Of a stretch of 10,712 bases of DNA, positions 6,327 to 10,712 are shown piece by piece (positions within the stretch are counted from its first letter, which is position 1; the number at the start of each line of letters is the position of its first letter). The DNA is from an uncultured Roseburia sp. GTDB taxonomy: Bacteria > Bacillota > Clostridia > Lachnospirales > Lachnospiraceae. Below the pieces are notes generated by a model. It did no database searches. It was not told the DNA's origin and saw only the letters and a list, made by a program, of their open reading frames with translations. The position numbers were made by a program, and so were the translations under genes. Where the stretch lies: contig CAJLGN010000017.1 of the NCBI GenBank assembly GCA_905206195.1, positions 1 to 10,712 on the forward strand, in the 5' to 3' direction.

Positions 6327-7301
6327 ATGGCTGTGACAAAAAAAGAAATTGAGCAGATGGGAGATTATCTGGGGAGCACTCCAGTCCCTGAGGATTTTGA
6401 TGTGTTTTGGAAGGCGCGGGTAGCTGAGGCGGACGAACTTCCACTGGATTACAGGATCGATCAGTCGGAGATACCGGCTTTTAAAACTTGTGACTATTTT
6501 GACCTGTGGTTTACCGGGATGGGCGGGGCGAAGCTCTACGCGAAGTATCTAAAGCCCCGCAGTGAGCACCCCGTCCCGCTGGTACTCCAGTTTCACGGTT
6601 ACCCGGGTGCTGGCAGAAGCTGGCTGGAACAGAGCTCGTACGCCGGCATGGGATGCGCGCTGCGCGCGCTCGACTGTCCCGGCCAGGGCGGCATGAGTCA
6701 GGATTTGGGCAGCTTCGCGGGAACCACGGTGACGGGGCACATTGTGGCAGGGCTGGACGGGCCGCCCGAAAACATGTATTATGTCCGCCTTCATCAGAAT
6801 ATTCGGATTCTCTGCCGCATTGTGGCGGAACTTCCGGGGATTGATACGAGCCGGGTTTTTGTCAACGGGGCATCGCAGGGGGGAGCACTTGGCATTGCCT
6901 GTGCAGCGCTCAATACAGACCTGATCAACCGGGCGGCGATTCTTTACCCATTTTTAAGCGACTACCGTATGGTGTGGGAACTTGGTGTGGATCAGATTGC
7001 CTACGAGGGCCTGCGGTATTATTCCCGCTGGTTTGACCCGGACGGGTCGCGAATGGACGAGTGGTTTGCCAAGCTGGGCTACATCGATTCAAAAAATTTT
7101 GCCCATCTGATTCAGTGCCCGGTTCTCTTTGGGACCGGGCTGTCGGATGATGTGTGTCCACCCATCACCCAGTGTGCGGTTTACAATAATCTGGGCGGTC
7201 CGAAGCGAAGATATCTTTTTGAGGGCTACGCCCACGAGGAGATACAGGATTTTGATGATTTGATTCTCGATTTTTTTGGAAAGGAGGCGGCAGAGCTGTG
7301 A
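6327..7301 (+). CDS. CE7 (acetyl xylan esterase / cephalosporin C deacetylase-like) esterase
   Basis: The 324-aa alpha/beta hydrolase fits the CE7 (AXE1, PF05448) family in length and layout, the group that deacetylates small O-acetylated sugars and oligosaccharides. The N-terminal GSTPVPEDFDVFWKA is typical of CE7. The LQFHGYPG segment (about 87-94) supplies the oxyanion region. The interface segment ends in YVRLHQNIRILC (about 152-163). The catalytic triad is readable as Ser183 in GASQGG, Asp274 in GTGLSDDVCPP and His303 in GYAHEEI. No signal peptide is present, so it acts in the cytoplasm, after import. A perfect AAGGAGGT precedes the start. It overlaps the next gene, its diverged paralogue, by four bases. 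CE7 enzymes are promiscuous, so the natural acyl sugar is not known; O-acetylated xylo-oligosaccharides or sialic acids are both possible. Confidence 0.9.
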   Translation: MAVTKKEIEQMGDYLGSTPVPEDFDVFWKARVAEADELPLDYRIDQSEIPAFKTCDYFDLWFTGMGGAKLYAKYLKPRSEHPVPLVLQFHGYPGAGRSWLEQSSYAGMGCALRALDCPGQGGMSQDLGSFAGTTVTGHIVAGLDGPPENMYYVRLHQNIRILCRIVAELPGIDTSRVFVNGASQGGALGIACAALNTDLINRAAILYPFLSDYRMVWELGVDQIAYEGLRYYSRWFDPDGSRMDEWFAKLGYIDSKNFAHLIQCPVLFGTGLSDDVCPPITQCAVYNNLGGPKRRYLFEGYAHEEIQDFDDLILDFFGKEAAEL

Positions 7302-8119
7302 CAATTTTAGAGCAGAAAGAAAAGCTTTGTTCATATCGGGGAAGAAGTGTTTGCCCTGAGGATTTTGCGCGATTTTGGAGTGAGCGGTGGAGCGTGAGTA
7401 ATCCGAAGGAGATTCGGAGGACACCGGTTCAATTTAAAAACCCGGCGGCGGTCTACGAGGAGTTGCACATTGCCGTAAAAAATGGACGCACGATCCAAGC
7501 ACGGTATATCAGACCAAGCGGGGAAGGAAGATTTCCGACGCTACTGATGTTTCACGACCAGGACCGCGGTGTGCGGGGGTGGCACCATATGACAAGGTTT
7601 GTCGCAAGCGGCTACGCGGTGGTGGCTCTGGAGCGTGAGCCGCTGCACATGGACTGGCTGTGTGCGCCGGACCCGCAGATGTTGGAGCAGTGTGATACCG
7701 ACGCCTTGGCGCTGGTGCGCGCCGCGCTTTTACTTCCACAGACGGATGCGGCACATCTGGTCTCCTGGGGGGAGGGGTTTGGCGGTGGTCTGGCGATCGT
7801 TGCGGCGGCGATATCCGATGTCGAGATGCGCTGCGCGGCGCTGCACCCGCTTCCCGCCGACTTCAGAGGATGCTGCGACGGAGTGGAAGAAGGGCTTTTT
7901 CCAAAGTTGGACTATGTAGATCTCGCAAACTTTGCGCCGATGTTAAAAGGGGAGCTGCTGCTTGGGACAGGGCTTTTGGACAGGATTGCCCCGCCTGCGG
8001 AGCAGTATGCCATCTATCACCGTGCGGTATGCCCTAAGAGGCATTTGGTATATCCCAAGTATGAACATGAGCGTATTAACTTTTTTGAGAATGAGCTGTT
8101 AAAGTTTCTTTCTATATAG
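7298..8119 (+). CDS. CE7-like paralogue lacking the catalytic serine (probable pseudoenzyme)
   Basis: The 273-aa protein aligns with its upstream neighbour along its length: CPEDFARFWSERW matches VPEDFDVFWKARV, LLMFHDQDRG matches LQFHGYPGAG, LLGTGLLDRIAPPAEQYAIY matches the Asp segment and YEHERI the His segment. Asp228 and His257 are kept. The nucleophile elbow GASQGG is replaced by GEGFGG (158-163), so the serine position is Gly160 (GGG, 7775-7777). It is also shorter, missing about 20-25 residues of the loop before the elbow where CE7 proteins form their oligomer interface. It starts with GTG at 7298 in a GTGA overlap with the previous stop and should be translationally coupled. The frame is intact and the rest well conserved, so it looks like a retained, possibly non-catalytic partner or sugar-binding protein rather than debris. 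No signal peptide. Confidence 0.85.
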   Translation: MTILEQKEKLCSYRGRSVCPEDFARFWSERWSVSNPKEIRRTPVQFKNPAAVYEELHIAVKNGRTIQARYIRPSGEGRFPTLLMFHDQDRGVRGWHHMTRFVASGYAVVALEREPLHMDWLCAPDPQMLEQCDTDALALVRAALLLPQTDAAHLVSWGEGFGGGLAIVAAAISDVEMRCAALHPLPADFRGCCDGVEEGLFPKLDYVDLANFAPMLKGELLLGTGLLDRIAPPAEQYAIYHRAVCPKRHLVYPKYEHERINFFENELLKFLSI

Positions 8120-8128
8120 GGAGCCGCT

Positions 8129-9235
8129 ATGGTGAAATTGGGAATTGCAGGCATCGGGGCGATTGCGGAAAACTATATCGCACTGATTGCGGACGGCAGA
8201 GTGGAGGGCGTGGAACTGACCGCGCTCTGCAGCAGAAACGGGGAACATGCACGGCAGACAGCGTCAAAGTATCACCTTCCTGTGGCCGTTTTTACGGATT
8301 ACAGCGCATTTTTGGAATCCGGGGTGGTCGACGCAGTCTTGATTGCCACGCCGCACGGGCAGCATCCGTCTATGACCAGGCAGGCGCTGGAGCGCGGGCT
8401 CCATGTGCTGGTGGAAAAACCGGTGGGAATCTTTGCGGACGAGGTGGAGGGAATACTGGCTGTATTAAATCAGCACAGGGAGCTTGTATGCGGGGTACAG
8501 TATAACCGCAGAGCCGCTAGAGCCTTTCGCTATGTGCGGGAGCTGGTACACGGTGGGAGGATCGGCGAGCTGGTGCGGGCAACTTGGGTTATCACGAATC
8601 TTTACCGCCCGGCGGCGTATTATGAGAAGGGTTCTTGGCGTGGCACATGGCAGGGCGAGGGAGGAGGCATTTTGATGACGCAGGCTTCCCATCAGCTTGA
8701 CTTGATGCAGTGGATTTGCGGAGTGCCTTCCACTGTCTGGGCACGCTGTTCCACGGTGGGCAGAGAGATTCAGGTCGAGAATGAGGCTGAACTGCTTTTT
8801 ACTTATACAAACGGGGCGCGCGGGCACTTTATCGCCTCTGCGCATGAGTGCCCGGGCACGAATCTACTTGAAATCTGCGGGACGAGAGGAAAAGTATCTG
8901 TCCTGGATGACAGCGAGGTGAGAGTCTTTTGTCTGGAGGAGGATGAGCGGGAGTTTGCCAGAACTTGTACCAATCCTTTTGAGAAAGTTCCGGGAATGGC
9001 GTGGAAAAGAGTTTTTCACGACAGTGACAACGGGGTGCAGCAGGCGGCGACAATCCGCAACTTTGCGCGGGCGGTTGCGGGGGAGGAATCTGTGTGGTGT
9101 TCGCTGGAGGAGGGGATTCACTCTCTTCGGATCATTCACGGCGCCTATCTCTCCGCATGGAAAAGGAGTGAGGTCCCTCTGCCGGTTGATGAGGGGGAGT
9201 TCCGAGGCTGGATGGAAGGACTGGGCACGAGATAA
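8129..9235 (+). CDS. Gfo/Idh/MocA family NAD(P)-dependent oxidoreductase
   Basis: The 368-aa protein has the normal family length. The N-terminal Rossmann fold carries GIAGIGAIAENY (dinucleotide loop, about 5-16), IATPHGQHP and the EKPVG motif (Glu96-Lys97-Pro98), where the Lys is usually catalytic. The C-terminal substrate domain follows, with YYEKGSWRGTWQGEGGG (about 164-180) and QASHQLDLMQW, giving His188. The usual Asp four residues before this His is Thr184 here. The WRGTW-x-GEGGG pattern recalls the YjhC/NanOx-like subfamily, which converts 2,7-anhydro-sialic acid through a keto intermediate, but this resemblance is by eye and also occurs in other sugar oxidoreductases. It follows the CE7-like gene after nine bases with GGGAG as ribosome binding site. 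It is the last intact operon gene and is cytoplasmic. Confidence 0.92.
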   Translation: MVKLGIAGIGAIAENYIALIADGRVEGVELTALCSRNGEHARQTASKYHLPVAVFTDYSAFLESGVVDAVLIATPHGQHPSMTRQALERGLHVLVEKPVGIFADEVEGILAVLNQHRELVCGVQYNRRAARAFRYVRELVHGGRIGELVRATWVITNLYRPAAYYEKGSWRGTWQGEGGGILMTQASHQLDLMQWICGVPSTVWARCSTVGREIQVENEAELLFTYTNGARGHFIASAHECPGTNLLEICGTRGKVSVLDDSEVRVFCLEEDEREFARTCTNPFEKVPGMAWKRVFHDSDNGVQQAATIRNFARAVAGEESVWCSLEEGIHSLRIIHGAYLSAWKRSEVPLPVDEGEFRGWMEGLGTR

Positions 9236-9368
9236 ATGAATCAGTAAAATTGGAGGATTCTATTTTATTTCCTTGAAAAATTCTGTTTACAGCGGCGCCA
9301 AGATACTTTAAGGTAGAAACAAGGGCAAAGGCGGTCCCAGAAAGAGGGGAAGACGGGGAGAGAGGCGG
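9236..9368. other. Intergenic stretch with stray RBS-like site and purine-rich tract
   Basis: No intact gene is seen. TTGGAGG (9250-9256) looks like a ribosome binding site but no long frame follows; a TTG at about 9273 opens only about a dozen codons before a stop. From 9311 onward the plus strand becomes strongly purine-rich, about 83 percent purine over 9311-9410, running into the pseudogene. No terminator is visible after the oxidoreductase, so operon transcription probably continues to the terminator at 10075-10125. Confidence 0.5.
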
Positions 9369-10071
9369 ATGGACAGAGTGAGGGAAAACATGGGGAATGA
9401 AGGAGCAGGACCGCTTCTCGACAAGTTCTCAAGGCGTCGGGCGATCTATATGCTGGATTTTATGAATGCGGCGCTGCATGGAGGCTTTGCCCTGCTGATT
9501 CTTTCCGGGAAGTTTCATTACGGCTTTCTGATTGTAGGGTGTGTACTGCTCGGCACAATCGACAGTGTCTATGAGGTGGCGTACAACAGCTTTTACCCGA
9601 CGCTGGTCTCGGAGGGGAATTACACGAAGGCATATTCCATTCAAAGCACGTTGCAGAGTCTCACGTCGTTTATGGTTCTGGTGTCGGCGCTCCTCTATAA
9701 CTTGGTTGGCATCGCGCCACTTTTTCTGGCAAATATGGTGTGCCTTTTTGTCGCGGCAGTCATGGAGACGCAGATCAAAAAGGAGGAGGCCTATGTGAAG
9801 CGGAAGGAGGAAGCTTTTGGGCTGGCGCAGTACAAAAAGACGTTTCGGGAGGGCATCGACTACCTGAAGAGCGAGCGCGGTCTTCTGGCGGTCACGCTGT
9901 ATTTTTCGGTGAGCATCTTCGCGGGAGGGGCATTTTCCACGATTGTGCTGCCATATTTTGTCGGAGCGCGCAGTACTCAGCGGGTTTATGGCGCTCAGCT
10001 TTGCGGCTGCAATCGGGCTGATCGGCGGCAACAGGAAGTATGTGAGGGAGCTTTATAACCGGGAGGTGTAG
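9369..10071 (+). pseudogene. MFS transporter remnant, 5'-truncated, internally deleted and frameshifted
   Basis: A major facilitator family drug or metabolite exporter is recognisable from GPLLDKFSRRRAIYMLDF (from about 9408), the conserved loop between helices 2 and 3, through several membrane helices to FSTIVLPYFVG (about 9965). The expected roughly 60 N-terminal residues are absent and replaced by low-complexity purine-rich sequence. After about 9965-9978 the correct frame shifts, and only the last segment remains: SGFMALSFAAAIGLIGG and NRKYVRELYNREV, ending at TAG 10069-10071. That piece looks like helix 12 and the tail. In the first frame translation reads on to TAA at 10056-10058. Something over 100 residues in the second half appear deleted. 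An ATG at 9369 can open a 229-residue frame, but it cannot make a complete transporter. It shows local decay at the operon's right boundary. Confidence 0.85.
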
Positions 10072-10074
10072 AGA

Positions 10075-10125
10075 GGAAACATTCCTGCAGGTGGGAAAAC
10101 GCACCTTGCAGGAATGTTTCTTTTT
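10075..10125 (+). terminator. Strong intrinsic terminator
   Basis: GAAACATTCCTGCA (10076-10089) pairs perfectly with TGCAGGAATGTTTC (10107-10120), with an inner GGTG/CACC stem across a one-base bulge, followed by TTTTT (10121-10125). It closes transcription from the operon and MFS remnant before the Sir2 gene. Confidence 0.93.
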
Positions 10126-10134
10126 GTATAAAAT
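10106..10134 (+). promoter_or_regulatory. Possible promoter of the Sir2 gene, overlapping the terminator
   Basis: TTGCAG (10106-10111) and TAAAAT (10129-10134) are 17 bases apart; TATAAA at 10127 is an alternative -10. The -35 lies in the 3' arm of the terminator stem. It is the only promoter-like pair seen before the gene, but both boxes depart from consensus. Confidence 0.35.
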
Positions 10135-10166
10135 GGAGTTAAGATTTTGGGGGAGGAGGGTGTGCG

Positions 10167-10712
10167 ATGTCAAATATTGATACCTTTTTGCGGATGGTGA
10201 GGGAGTCGGACAATATCGTCTTTTTCGGGGGAGCGGGTGTCTCGACGGAGAGCGGAATCCCGGATTTTCGCAGTGTGGATGGACTTTACAATCAGAGATA
10301 CAATTGGCCGCCCGAGACGATTTTGAGCCATTCCTTCTATATTAAGAATACGGAAGAGTTCTACCGCTTTTACCGGGACAAGATGTTGTGCCTAACGGCT
10401 GAGCCGAACACGACCCACAGCAAGCTGGCGGAGCTTGAGGGGGTGGGGAAGGTGCGGGCGGTCATCACCCAGAATATTGATGGGCTGCACCAGAAGGCGG
10501 GCAGTAAAAAAGTTTTAGAGCTGCACGGGAGTGTACATCGAAATTATTGTAGAAAATGTGGAAAAGAATTTGATGCCAAATATATCCTGGATTCTGGGAT
10601 GAAAGTTCCGCTCTGCGATGCGTGTGACGGACAAGTAAAACCAGATGTGGTGCTCTATGAGGAGGGGCTTAACCAGCGGACTTTGGAGGATGCGGTGTCC
10701 TATATCAGCCAG
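10167..10712 (+). CDS. Sir2 family NAD-dependent protein deacylase (3' partial)
   Basis: The first 182 codons of a sirtuin lie in the window; the frame is open at the right edge, and typical bacterial members are about 240 residues. Sirtuins remove acyl groups from lysines using NAD, giving nicotinamide and O-acyl-ADP-ribose. The NAD-binding GGAGVSTESGIPDFRS is at 21-36, TQNIDGLHQKAG at 101-112 and the catalytic His120 in ELHGSVH. Four zinc cysteines are intact as C128-x2-C131 and C150-x2-C153, followed by KPDVVLYEE. The ATG at 10167 has GGGAGGAGGG just upstream. The gene lies after the strong terminator, so it is a separate unit and not part of the sugar operon. A link to metabolism through deacetylation of enzymes is possible in general but not shown here. 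Confidence 0.94.
   Translation, partial: MSNIDTFLRMVRESDNIVFFGGAGVSTESGIPDFRSVDGLYNQRYNWPPETILSHSFYIKNTEEFYRFYRDKMLCLTAEPNTTHSKLAELEGVGKVRAVITQNIDGLHQKAGSKKVLELHGSVHRNYCRKCGKEFDAKYILDSGMKVPLCDACDGQVKPDVVLYEEGLNQRTLEDAVSYISQ

Noticed and set aside
574..9235. Calling the locus a sialic acid (nan) operon
   Set aside because: Only YhcH, RpiR, the importer and the oxidoreductase fit; nanA, nanE, nanK and a sialidase are absent, and the amidohydrolase is unexplained, so it is kept as a hypothesis.
1..10712. CRISPR array, tRNA, rRNA, phage or conjugative genes
   Set aside because: No regularly spaced direct repeats, RNA gene signatures or mobile-element proteins were seen in the window.

Overview
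The window looks like a chromosomal segment from a gut-type Clostridia species, most likely Lachnospiraceae. The support is moderate GC, strong AGGAGG ribosome binding sites, a CUT1 sugar transporter with no ATPase of its own, an RpiR/YhcH pair, and short inverted repeats of the GCTGTCRCARA type. This placement is inference from gene style; no rRNA or other marker is present.

Layout. At the left edge is the acidic, Pro/Ala/Glu-rich C-terminal tail of a surface protein that ends in a membrane anchor (1-350). Next is a 149-base imperfect palindrome that resembles a miniature inverted-repeat element (377-525). A two-gene minus-strand unit follows: a YhcH/NanQ-like sugar anomerase (574-1038) downstream of an RpiR-type regulator (1078-1947). 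The 256-base divergent region holds a well-formed sigma-A promoter (TTGAAA, 17 bp, TATAAT) with a palindrome just upstream that is a good candidate operator. It drives a tight seven-gene plus-strand operon: two CUT1 permeases, a lipoprotein solute-binding protein, an amidohydrolase_2 enzyme, an acetyl-xylan-esterase-like (CE7) hydrolase, a second CE7-like protein that has lost the catalytic serine, and a Gfo/Idh/MocA oxidoreductase (2204-9235). After it come a decayed MFS transporter remnant, a strong terminator (10075-10125), and the first 182 codons of a Sir2-family NAD-dependent deacylase running off the right edge.

How the genes may work together. The regulator probably senses a phosphorylated sugar and controls uptake of a small glycoside or oligosaccharide. 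One esterase could remove O-acyl groups, the NAD(P)-linked oxidoreductase could oxidise or rearrange the sugar, the amidohydrolase_2 protein could open a lactone or cleave a C-C or C-N bond, and YhcH could speed anomer exchange. YhcH, RpiR, ABC importer, esterase and Gfo/Idh enzyme together recall sialic acid or 2,7-anhydro-sialic acid loci, but no nanA, nanE, nanK or sialidase is present here. The substrate is therefore open, and the amidohydrolase plus the active/inactive CE7 pair point to a pathway not fully covered by the known ones. This operon is the most interesting part of the window.
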